Positions 1 through 6,334 of a stretch of DNA of 17,153 nucleotides are shown one piece after another. Within the stretch, counting starts at the first letter, position 1; every line of letters begins with the position of its first letter. Made by a program: the position numbers and the translations under genes. The notes below the pieces were generated by a model. It was not told the origin of the DNA and searched no databases. It saw only the letters and a list, made by a program, of their open reading frames with translations. Origin of the DNA: Actinomycetales bacterium (GTDB lineage: Bacteria > Actinomycetota > Actinomycetes > Mycobacteriales > Mycobacteriaceae); the NCBI GenBank assembly GCA_012838715.1, contig DUOR01000138.1:1-17153 (forward strand). The letters are read 5' to 3'.

Positions 1-19
1 AACGACGCGCACGTCACGC

Positions 20-81
20 GGGGGCGGTGCCGCGTGGCGACGGGGGCGGTGCCGCGTGGCGACGGGGAGCGGCCGCGTGGC
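20..81. repeat. 22-bp tandem repeat downstream of ald
   Basis: Two identical 22-bp copies lie at 20-41 and 42-63. A third, shorter and diverged copy runs from 64 to about 81. The unit is G-rich and contains GGTGCCGCGTGGCGAC. It lies just past the ald stop codon on the side where the transcript would end, but I see no clean stem followed by a T-run, so I do not call it a terminator. Confidence 0.75.
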
Positions 82-95
82 CCGCCCGAAAATCC

Positions 96-1619
96 CTAGA
101 ACAGGCCCGTCGGATCCGTGGCGTAGCTGACCAGGAGGTTCTTGGTCTGCTGGTAGTGCGACAGCATCATCAGGTGGTTCTCGCGGCCGATGCCGGACTT
201 CTTGTAACCGCCGAACGCCGCGTGCGCCGGGTACACGTGGTACGCGTTGCACCACACGCGGCCGGCCTGGATGGCTCGGCCCGCCTTGTAGATGTTGTTG
301 TTCGACCGCGACCACACGCCGGCGCCGAGGCCGAACATGGTGTCGTTGGCGATCTTCACGGCCTCATCGAGGGAGGAGAACGTGGTCACGCCGAGCACCG
401 GGCCGAAGATCTCCTCCTGGAACAGGCGCATCTCGTTGACGCCGGAGAAGATGGTCGGCTCGATGTAGTAGCCGCCGGACAGTGCGCCGTCGAGCTCCGC
501 CTTGCCGCCGCCGAGCTCCAGCTTCGCGCCCTCGGTCTTGCCGATTTCGATGTACTTGAGGATCTTGTCCATCTGCTCCTGCGACGCCTGCGCACCGACC
601 ATCGTGTCGGTGTCCAGCGGGTCGCCGCGGCGGATGGACTTCACGCGCTCGATGCCCAGCTGCACGAAATCGTCGGCGATGGACTCGTGGACGAGGGCGC
701 GCGACGGGCAGGTGCAGACCTCGCCCTGGTTGAGGGCGAACATGGCGAAGCCCTCGACGGCCTTGTCGCGGAAGGAGTCCTCGGCGTCCATGATGTCGTC
801 GAAGAAGATGTTCGGCGACTTGCCGCCGAGCTCCAGCGTCACCGGCACGAGGTTGTCGGCGGCGGCCTTCATGATGATCGAGCCGGTCGTGGTCTCGCCG
901 GTGAAGGCGACCTTCGCGATGCGGTCCGAGCCCGACAGCGCGGCGCCGGCCTCCTCGCCGAAACCGTTGACGATGTTGATCACGCCGTCGGGAAGCAGAT
1001 CCCCGATGATGCTGATCAGATGGAGAATCGACGCCGGCGTCTGCTCGGCGGGCTTGAGCACCACGCAGTTGCCCGCGGCCAGCGCCGGGGCGAGCTTCCA
1101 GGTCGCCATGAGGATGGGGAAGTTCCACGGGATGATCTGGCCGACCACGCCGAGTGGTTCGTTGAAGTGGTACGCGACCAGGTCTTCCTCAATCTGCGAC
1201 AGGCGCCCCTCCTGTGTGCGGGCGGCGGCCGCGAAGTAGCGGAAGTGGTCGATGGCCAGCGGGATGTCGGCGGCCAGGCACTCGCGGATGGGCTTGCCGT
1301 TGTCCCAAGTCTCGGCGACGGCGATTTCCTCGAGGTGCTCCTCCATGCGGTCGGCGATCTTGTTCAGCACCTTCGCGCGCTCCGCCGGAGGGGTCGCGCC
1401 CCAGGCCGGGGCGGCGGCGTGGGCGGCGTCGAGGGCCTTCTCCACGTCCTTCTCGTTGGAGCGCGCGACCTCGGTGAACACCTCGCCGGTGACGGGAGTG
1501 ACCACTTCGAAGTACTTGCCGTCGACGGGGTCCTGGAAGCCCCCGCCGATCCAGTTGCCGTACCGCTGCTTGAAGCTCATCTTGGCGCCGTCGGTTCCGG
1601 GATGCGCGTAGGTGGTCAT
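96..1619 (-). CDS. ald: NAD-dependent acetaldehyde dehydrogenase (ALDH superfamily)
   Basis: The 507-residue protein should oxidise acetaldehyde to acetate with NAD+ in the cytosol, feeding ethanol-derived carbon into acetate metabolism. Visible ALDH landmarks are PWNFP (164-168) and KPAEQTP (189-195) of the cofactor fold, LELGGKSP with general-base Glu263, and NQGEVCTC with nucleophile Cys302. The GEVCTCPSR signature and the length fit the AldB/ExaC/corynebacterial Ald group. An upstream ATG at 1718 would add 33 residues of unlike composition. I chose 1619 because AAAGGAGA precedes it at good spacing and the ALDH N-terminus follows. A TTGACT-N17-TACTTT promoter lies about 80-115 nt upstream. 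In Corynebacterium glutamicum, ald is controlled by carbon-source regulators (established knowledge); here an 11-bp repeat array starts at the -35 box. Family assignment is secure; the exact substrate is inferred. Confidence 0.93.
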   Translation of the reverse strand: MTTYAHPGTDGAKMSFKQRYGNWIGGGFQDPVDGKYFEVVTPVTGEVFTEVARSNEKDVEKALDAAHAAAPAWGATPPAERAKVLNKIADRMEEHLEEIAVAETWDNGKPIRECLAADIPLAIDHFRYFAAAARTQEGRLSQIEEDLVAYHFNEPLGVVGQIIPWNFPILMATWKLAPALAAGNCVVLKPAEQTPASILHLISIIGDLLPDGVINIVNGFGEEAGAALSGSDRIAKVAFTGETTTGSIIMKAAADNLVPVTLELGGKSPNIFFDDIMDAEDSFRDKAVEGFAMFALNQGEVCTCPSRALVHESIADDFVQLGIERVKSIRRGDPLDTDTMVGAQASQEQMDKILKYIEIGKTEGAKLELGGGKAELDGALSGGYYIEPTIFSGVNEMRLFQEEIFGPVLGVTTFSSLDEAVKIANDTMFGLGAGVWSRSNNNIYKAGRAIQAGRVWCNAYHVYPAHAAFGGYKKSGIGRENHLMMLSHYQQTKNLLVSYATDPTGLF

Positions 1620-1705
1620 GGTTCTCCTTTGGCCGTGCGGCCGCCGAATCCCCGGACCATGTCCGCGGAAAATGTGACGCCCGCCACTTGAATGGTTCCT
1701 TTCCA

Positions 1706-1734
1706 AAAGTACGACCATTCCGGCGGGTAGTCAA
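1706..1734 (-). promoter_or_regulatory. Putative ald promoter
   Basis: On the minus strand, TTGACT (1734-1729) is followed after exactly 17 bp by TACTTT (1711-1706), a good fit to the housekeeping -35/-10 pattern with TANNNT. Transcription would begin near 1699, giving a leader of about 80 nt. The -35 hexamer lies inside the first unit of the 11-bp repeat array. Confidence 0.6.
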
Positions 1735-1816
1735 TGGCCGGTCACCGGCCAGGGACTGGCCAGGCACCGGCCGGTCAATCGCCGGTCACCGGCCGGTCAG
1801 TGGGACGGTCAATGGT
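1728..1816. repeat. Eight consecutive 11-bp repeats between divergent ald and the nucleosidase gene
   Basis: Read on the plus strand, the units are TAGTCAATGGC, CGGTCACCGGC, CAGGGACTGGC, CAGGCACCGGC, CGGTCAATCGC, CGGTCACCGGC, CGGTCAGTGGGA (12 nt) and CGGTCAATGGT. Starts are at 1728, 1739, 1750, 1761, 1772, 1783, 1794 and 1806. The period is close to one helical turn, so every unit would face the same side of the DNA. Several units form short palindromes, for example ACCGGCCGGT at 1766-1775 and 1788-1797. The period is not a multiple of three and no plausible gene covers it. This may be a multi-site operator or activator array. Confidence 0.8.
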
Positions 1817-1850
1817 CTTCACCGTTCCTCCCGACGGCGCCGTCCGCGGT

Positions 1851-1856
1851 TACCCT
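1851..1856 (+). promoter_or_regulatory. Putative -10 box of the nucleosidase gene (leaderless layout)
   Basis: TACCCT matches TANNNT and ends 6 nt before the ATG at 1863, which also lacks a ribosome binding site. This places the expected transcription start on the A of the ATG. No clear -35 is visible. Confidence 0.45.
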
Positions 1857-1862
1857 GGTCGC

Positions 1863-2519
1863 ATGATCACCACCCCGCGGTTGTTGGCGCCCGTCGATCC
1901 GGAGGCGCCGCTGTTGGTCGTCGCCACGCGTGAGGAGGCCGAGCACCTCGGCGTCGACGTGCCCGTCCTGCTCACCGGCATCGGCCGGATCAACGCCACC
2001 GGCGCGTTGGCGGAGACGCTGGCCCGGGGCCCGTTGCCGACGAGCATCCTCAACGTCGGTACCGCCGGCGCGCTGCGCGACAAGGGCGCCGACGGCGGTC
2101 CCCTCACCGGCGTGCACCGCATCCGCCAGGTGCGCCTGCACGACTTCTCCCACTCCGCGGTGCGCCGCCTCACGGGCGCCGACGCCTACCCGCCGATTGA
2201 TCTCCTCGCGCCGCCCGCTCGTGCCGGCGCCGCGCTTTCCGACGGCCCGCTTTCCGACGACCCCGCGCTCGTCCTCGCCACCGGCGACGTGTTCGTCGAG
2301 GATTCCGTGACCCGGGCGCAGTTGGCGGAGGTCGGCGACCTCGTCGACATGGAGGGCTACGCCATCGCGTGGGTCGCGCGGCGTTTCGGCGTGCCGGTGG
2401 AGTTGGTGAAGCTGGTGTCCGACCCCGCCGACGAGTCCGCCGGGAAGCTGTGGGCGGCCGGCGTCGCCGAGTGCTCGAGGCTCCTGGGCTCGCACCTGGG
2501 GGAGCGGTTCGGCGCATGA
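1863..2519 (+). CDS. Nucleoside phosphorylase / MTA-SAH nucleosidase-like protein
   Basis: The 218-residue cytosolic protein is of the PNP/UDP phosphorylase (MTAN-like) fold, which cleaves the N-glycosidic bond of purine nucleosides such as methylthioadenosine or S-adenosylhomocysteine. Landmarks are LLTGIGRINATGA (36-48), LNVGTAGAL (63-71), VDMEGYAIAWVA (161-172) with the expected ribose-contacting Glu164, and KLVSDPADE (183-191) with the likely catalytic Asp187. At 218 residues it is slightly shorter than typical MTANs (about 230). An in-frame ATG at 1734 would begin inside the repeat array; 1863 is preferred because the fold starts there and a TACCCT box sits at leaderless distance. The stop overlaps the next start as ATGA, so the two genes are probably co-transcribed. 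Substrate cannot be decided from sequence. Confidence 0.85.
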   Translation: MITTPRLLAPVDPEAPLLVVATREEAEHLGVDVPVLLTGIGRINATGALAETLARGPLPTSILNVGTAGALRDKGADGGPLTGVHRIRQVRLHDFSHSAVRRLTGADAYPPIDLLAPPARAGAALSDGPLSDDPALVLATGDVFVEDSVTRAQLAEVGDLVDMEGYAIAWVARRFGVPVELVKLVSDPADESAGKLWAAGVAECSRLLGSHLGERFGA

Positions 2520-2974
2520 TCCGGCGCCGAAACCATCCGCGCGCGAACGGTCCGTACGCGAACGGCCCGTACGCAAACAGGTCGCACGCGGACGGTCCGT
2601 ACGTGAACGATCCGTACGCGACTGCAGAACCGGCGCAAGGGGTGCGGCGGGAGGGAAAGCCGCGCGAGTCGGTGTGGCGGCGGGCGGTCGATGCCGCGGC
2701 CTACGCGGCGAATGAGAGGGTGCGGTTCCACCCGTTGTGGGCGCTGCTGTGGGTCGGCATCGGCTGGGGTTTCGTCGTGGCGATGGAGGGCCTGGATACG
2801 TCGCTGACCTACCTGATGTGGGCGGTGCTCCTCATCTATCCGATCCTGGGGCTCGCCTGGGCCATCTGCTTCATCGCCGTACTGGTCGTGGCCCTGGTGC
2901 TGCTCCCGTTCGGAGACGGCGTCGACGGGATGATCGACCGGAGGCGCAGGCGCCGGGCGTCGCGCCGAACCTAG
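2516..2974 (+). CDS. Small membrane protein with an ANGPY-repeat N-terminus
   Basis: I do not recognise this 152-residue protein. It begins MIRRRNHPR and continues with five five-residue repeats (ANGPY, ANGPY, ANRSH, ADGPY, VNDPY; residues 10-34). A basic segment follows, then hydrophobic stretches at roughly 72-92 (HPLWALLWVGIGWGFVVAMEG) and 97-133, probably two or three membrane helices, and a basic tail MIDRRRRRRASRRT. The start overlaps the preceding stop (ATGA), suggesting translational coupling to the nucleosidase gene. Its stop overlaps the oppositely oriented prfC stop at the palindrome CTAG. Codon usage resembles neighbouring genes outside the repeat. It may be a lineage-specific two-transmembrane protein; function unknown. 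Confidence 0.72.
   Translation: MIRRRNHPRANGPYANGPYANRSHADGPYVNDPYATAEPAQGVRREGKPRESVWRRAVDAAAYAANERVRFHPLWALLWVGIGWGFVVAMEGLDTSLTYLMWAVLLIYPILGLAWAICFIAVLVVALVLLPFGDGVDGMIDRRRRRRASRRT
2543..2617 (+). repeat. 15-bp in-frame tandem repeat (ANGPY units)
   Basis: Five 15-bp units resembling GCGAACGGTCCGTAC are joined without spacers. They encode the pentapeptides ANGPY, ANGPY, ANRSH, ADGPY and VNDPY. Because the unit is a multiple of three, copy-number change by slippage would keep the reading frame. Confidence 0.85.
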
Positions 2975-4605
2975 TCGGCGACGAGCGTCTCCAGCGTGAA
3001 CTCCGGGTGCTCCTTCTCGATGAACTGCAGGCGCCACTTGTCGCCGAAGAGGGCGATCAACGCGCCGTCGGAACGCGTGAAGATTTCCACGCCACGCTGC
3101 TTCGACAGCTCCGGCACGGTCGCCTCGTCGGTGCGGCGCGCGACGGAGTAGGGGATGGGCTCGGCCACCGTTTCCACGTTGTACTCGACCTCCATCCGCG
3201 CCTGCATGACCTCGAACTGCATCGGGCCGACGGCCGCCATCACCGGGTTCGCGTCGCCGCGGGCATCGTTGCGCAGGATCTGCACCACGCCCTCGGCGTC
3301 GAGCTGCTCGATGGCCTTGCGGAACTGCTTGTACTTGCCCAGGCTCTTGGCCCGCAGCACCCGGAAGTGCTCCGGGGCGAACTGCGGCATCGGCTTGAAC
3401 TGGACCTTGCGGCCCTCGTAGATGGTGTCGCCGGGGGCGAGGGAGCCCGCGTTGACCAGGCCGACGATGTCGCCCGGGAACGCCGTCTCCACCGTCGAAC
3501 GGGTGCGGCCGAACACGGTCAGCGCGTACTTCGTGGAGAACGACCGGCCGGACTGCGCGTGCGTCACCTGCATGCCGCGGTCGAAGGCGCCGGACACGAT
3601 GCGCATGAACGCCAGCTTGTCGCGGTGGTGGGCGTCCATGCCCGCCTGGACCTTGAACACCACGCCGGAGAAGTCGTCCGTGGGCTCGCGGATCTCGTCG
3701 ATGGCGGCCTGCGACTGCTCGATGGCCACCGGATCGGACTCGCGGGCGGCGGGCGCCGGGGCGAGTTCGCAGAGGGTGTCCAGGATCTGGTGGACGCCCC
3801 AGTTGAGCATCGCGGACGCGAAGATCACGGGCGACGTGTCGCCGGCCAGGTACATCTCCTGGTCGTGGTCGGCGCCATCGGCGGACAGAAGCTCCGACTC
3901 CTCGGCCGCGGTCTCCCACGCGTCGCCCTGCTCCTCGGCGGCGGCGTCCGGATCGAGGAACGTCTCCTCGGCCAGGGTCGAACCGCCGGCGGTGCGCTCG
4001 AAACGGACGAACTGCTGCGGCTCGCCATCCTCGCCGCGCAGCATCAGGCCGCGGAAATCACCGGCCTCGCCCACCGGCCAGTACAGCGGCGTCGGCTGCA
4101 GGCCGATCTCGGTGACGATCTCGTCCATCAGCTCCAGCGCCGAACGGCCCGGGCGGTCCCACTTGTTGATGACCGTGACAATCGGGATGCCGTTGGACTT
4201 GCACACGCGGAACAGCTTCAGCGTCTGCGGCTCGAGGCCCTTCGCGCCGTCGACCAGCATCACCGCGGCGTCGACCGCCGTGAGCACGCGGTAGGTGTCC
4301 TCCGAGAAGTCAGCGTGACCCGGCGTATCCACCAGGTTGATCATGTACGGCTCGCCGTCGTGGCCCTCCGGCTGGTACTCGAACTGCAGCGCCGAGGACG
4401 CGATGGAGATGCCGCGGTCCTTCTCCATGTCCATCCAGTCGGAGACGGTGGCCTTGCGGCCCGCCTTGCCGTGGGTGGCGCCGGCCTCGGAAATCACGTG
4501 CGCGTGGAGCGCCAGCGCCTCCGTCAGGGTCGACTTACCGGCGTCCGGGTGCGCGATGACCGCGAACGTGCGGCGACGCGCGGATTCCTCGGCGATGGTG
4601 CTCAT
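2971..4605 (-). CDS. prfC: Peptide chain release factor 3 (RF3), translational GTPase
   Basis: The 544-residue protein is RF3, the GTPase that recycles RF1/RF2 from the ribosome after peptide release. GTPase motifs are G1 AHPDAGKST (18-26), the switch segment DRGISIASS (63-71), G3 DTPGH (93-97) and G4 NKWD (147-150). The C-terminal half carries the RF3-type sequence PQFAPEHFRVLRAKSLGKYKQF and ends FIEKEHPEFTLETLVAD. An acidic segment around 215-245 looks like a lineage insertion compared with the E. coli protein (529 residues). The start has a good AAAGGA site 6-7 nt upstream. The gene converges on the small membrane-protein gene with a 4-nt overlap. A -10 TATCCT lies upstream inside an inverted repeat. 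Confidence 0.95.
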   Translation of the reverse strand: MSTIAEESARRRTFAVIAHPDAGKSTLTEALALHAHVISEAGATHGKAGRKATVSDWMDMEKDRGISIASSALQFEYQPEGHDGEPYMINLVDTPGHADFSEDTYRVLTAVDAAVMLVDGAKGLEPQTLKLFRVCKSNGIPIVTVINKWDRPGRSALELMDEIVTEIGLQPTPLYWPVGEAGDFRGLMLRGEDGEPQQFVRFERTAGGSTLAEETFLDPDAAAEEQGDAWETAAEESELLSADGADHDQEMYLAGDTSPVIFASAMLNWGVHQILDTLCELAPAPAARESDPVAIEQSQAAIDEIREPTDDFSGVVFKVQAGMDAHHRDKLAFMRIVSGAFDRGMQVTHAQSGRSFSTKYALTVFGRTRSTVETAFPGDIVGLVNAGSLAPGDTIYEGRKVQFKPMPQFAPEHFRVLRAKSLGKYKQFRKAIEQLDAEGVVQILRNDARGDANPVMAAVGPMQFEVMQARMEVEYNVETVAEPIPYSVARRTDEATVPELSKQRGVEIFTRSDGALIALFGDKWRLQFIEKEHPEFTLETLVAD

Positions 4606-4625
4606 GGGGTCCTTTCAACGGGTGC

Positions 4626-4660
4626 CGGTGGGTGCCGGTACAGGATAGCGGCACCCACCG
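4626..4660 (-). promoter_or_regulatory. prfC -10 box enclosed by an 11-bp inverted repeat
   Basis: CGGTGGGTGCC (4626-4636) and GGCACCCACCG (4650-4660) are perfect inverted arms around a 13-nt centre. On the minus strand this centre contains TATCCT (4647-4642), a TANNNT box that would start prfC transcription near 4635, about 30 nt before the start codon. The element may be an operator over the promoter or the end hairpin of the upstream gene. No long T-run follows it. Confidence 0.5.
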
Positions 4661-4750
4661 ACCGGCCCGGACCCCGCCCGGCCACGCAGCCGGGCCACAC
4701 AGCCGGGCCGCTCCGGGCTGCCCCGGGCTAGGCCGTCGCGTCGGCCCCGG

Positions 4751-5380
4751 CTACGCCTCCGCGTCGGCGGCGGCGAGGAACGCGTCGAGCTCCTCGTCCG
4801 GATCGAAGCGGCGGCCCTGCAGCTCCTCCGGCCAGGCGTCCGGATTGCGGTCCTTCACCGCGGACGCGTGGGGGACGAATTCGGCCACGGACGTGAAACG
4901 GACGGCGGTGTGCGCCGAACGGGGCTCGTCGTCAAGCTCCTCGGCGTCCTCGCCGGCACCCACCTTGGCGGGGGTCAGCGGCGCGGACACCTCGATGTCG
5001 TAGCGGGCGCGCGGCAGGCCGGTGATGGGGTTCGTCGGCCAGTCCACGCCCATGCTCAGCGAAGGCGCGCCATCGACGGTGCGGGCGGTGGTGAACACCG
5101 CGAAGTCACCGTCGCCGACGGACGTGTCGAACATCCAGCCCGCCTGGTGCAGCGTGCCGCGGAGGGTCATGGCGTCGGTGAGCACCCGGTCGAAGCCGGT
5201 GCCCTCGTACTCGTCGAGGGCCTGCGGCAGCTGCGCCGCGGTGTACTCGCCCTCGGTGAAATGGGCGACGACGTCAGCGTCGCCGGCGGGAATGAAACGG
5301 GAATCGGTCGCGGAGTCGGTCTCGGTCACGGGGTCGGTGGCGGGAATGACGGCGGCGTCGGAACGCTTCTTCTGGCCCAT
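4751..5380 (-). CDS. Conserved-looking hypothetical protein, acidic, cytosolic
   Basis: I do not recognise this 209-residue protein. It has no signal peptide or membrane segment. Residues 1-26 (MGQKKRSDAAVIPATDPVTETDSATD) look disordered. A compact globular region follows, including FDRVLTDAMTLRGTLHQAGWMF and GDFAVFTTARTVDGAPSLSMGVDWPTNPITGLPRARYDIEVSAPL (written here only to mark residues about 64-132). An acidic stretch GEDAEELDDEP precedes the end, which is FDPDEELDAFLAAADAEA. The longer frame upstream to 6283 is antisense to the cupin gene and not credible. I chose 5380 because the composition changes there and TAGCAT lies 8 nt upstream, a leaderless layout. It is co-oriented with prfC, 145 nt apart, with a separate promoter between them. 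No function is proposed. Confidence 0.75.
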   Translation of the reverse strand: MGQKKRSDAAVIPATDPVTETDSATDSRFIPAGDADVVAHFTEGEYTAAQLPQALDEYEGTGFDRVLTDAMTLRGTLHQAGWMFDTSVGDGDFAVFTTARTVDGAPSLSMGVDWPTNPITGLPRARYDIEVSAPLTPAKVGAGEDAEELDDEPRSAHTAVRFTSVAEFVPHASAVKDRNPDAWPEELQGRRFDPDEELDAFLAAADAEA

Positions 5381-5590
5381 ACCCCGGAATGCTAACCGGG
5401 AATCCGGGGGCGCGTCGGCAAGCGCGGCCGTGCCCCGCACCCCGCGTGCCGACGACCAGCCCCCGCCCACGCACCGCCACCGCCCCGCACACCAAACGCC
5501 CAGCCCACCGTGAATTCCCTGCACCCCATTCCGGGAACGGTGGCACCATGGGAAGGGAACGTGATCGCGAGCCCCAGGGAAGGGAAAACA
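5381..5590. other. Divergent intergenic region between the hypothetical gene and the cupin gene
   Basis: The minus-strand gene probably uses TAGCAT (5394-5389). Towards the cupin gene there is a nested inverted repeat: CCACCG (5505-5510) and TTCCC (5515-5519) pair with GGGAA (5533-5537) and CGGTGG (5538-5543). The 10-mer GGGAAGGGAA occurs at 5550-5559 and 5577-5586; the second copy serves as the cupin ribosome binding site. A 16-mer GTCGGCAAGCGCGGCC at 5414-5429 recurs at 6044-6059. Confidence 0.5.
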
Positions 5591-6037
5591 ATGAGCATCA
5601 AGGACATTGGCCCGAAGCCGAACGCCTTCGACATCGAGACCGAGACCCGCGAGAACCCCAACTACCGCGACGTGGTCTGGACCGGCAAGCACCTCCAGGT
5701 CACCCTCATGAGCATCGAACCGGGCGACGACATCGGCCACGAGGTCCACAACAAGAACGACCAGTTCCTGCGCATCGACGCCGGCAAGGGCGTCTGCAAG
5801 ATGGGCCCCTCCAAGGACGAGGTCGACTTCGAGAAGGAAGTCAGCGACGGCTGGGCGGTGCTCGTGCCCGCCGGCGTGTGGCACAACGTCATCAACACCG
5901 GTGACGAGCCGCTGCGCCTCTACTCCATCTACGCGCCCTCCCACCACGCGGCGGACATCGTCCAGCCGACCAAGGAGGACGCCGACCGCGACGAGGAGTC
6001 CGGCAAGGACGTCCCGCCGGAGTGGACCATCCAGTAA
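5591..6037 (+). CDS. Cupin-domain protein
   Basis: This 148-residue protein is a single cupin (Cupin_2-type) beta barrel. Motif 1 appears as PGDDIGHEVHNKNDQFLRIDAGKG (residues about 46-69) and motif 2 as PAGVWHNVINTGDEPLRLYSIY (about 94-115). Metal ligands are probably the EVH histidine, the Gln/Asp of NDQF and the His of VWHNV. The canonical HxH pair is replaced by H-E-V-H. Cupins of this type are often annotated only as mannose-6-phosphate isomerase-like; there is no basis here for choosing an enzyme activity. I chose 5591 over an in-frame ATG at 5510 because AGGGAAGGGA lies just upstream and the preceding residues look non-coding. The C-terminus (ADRDEESGKDVPPEWTIQ) is charged. It precedes gapB by 297 nt, so is probably separately transcribed. 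Confidence 0.88.
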   Translation: MSIKDIGPKPNAFDIETETRENPNYRDVVWTGKHLQVTLMSIEPGDDIGHEVHNKNDQFLRIDAGKGVCKMGPSKDEVDFEKEVSDGWAVLVPAGVWHNVINTGDEPLRLYSIYAPSHHAADIVQPTKEDADRDEESGKDVPPEWTIQ

Positions 6038-6334
6038 CGGCCCGTCGGCAAGCGCGGCCCGTCGGCACGCACGACCCACGCCGCACGCCCGGCACACGCG
6101 GTGAGCACGGCCCGTCGGCACGCCCGGCGGGCCTTCCGCATGTCCGGGGATCGCGCCGTGTGCGGCACCACTACACCCGTGCGCGGCGGCGCCCCCCGGA
6201 AATGCGTAGATTTGATCAGTGGACTCGCGGACAAACGTGTGCTCAACGACCAGTTGCGCCCCGATTCGACCGCCCTTTTCCAATTAATTCCACTGCCCCA
6301 CTTTGACGCCCTTCTTTGACCCCCTGGAGGATTC
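6038..6334. promoter_or_regulatory. 297-nt region upstream of gap: repeats and an inverted repeat
   Basis: The 13-mer CGGCCCGTCGGCA occurs three times (6038-6050, 6055-6067, 6108-6120). An imperfect inverted repeat pairs 6138-6149 (GCATGTCCGGGG) with 6194-6205 (CCCCGGAAATGC) with one mismatch. TAGATT at 6207-6212 could be a -10 box for gap with a leader of about 115 nt. The A+T-richer stretch 6281-6295 (TTCCAATTAATTCC) is another candidate. GGAGG at 6325-6329 is the gap ribosome binding site. I see no gene here. Confidence 0.45.

Noticed and set aside
2357..3919. A 520-codon minus-strand frame through the membrane-protein gene and prfC
   Set aside because: Arg/His/Pro-rich, overlaps prfC in another frame, and the VRTVRVRPV-like run is only the reverse of the ANGPY repeat.
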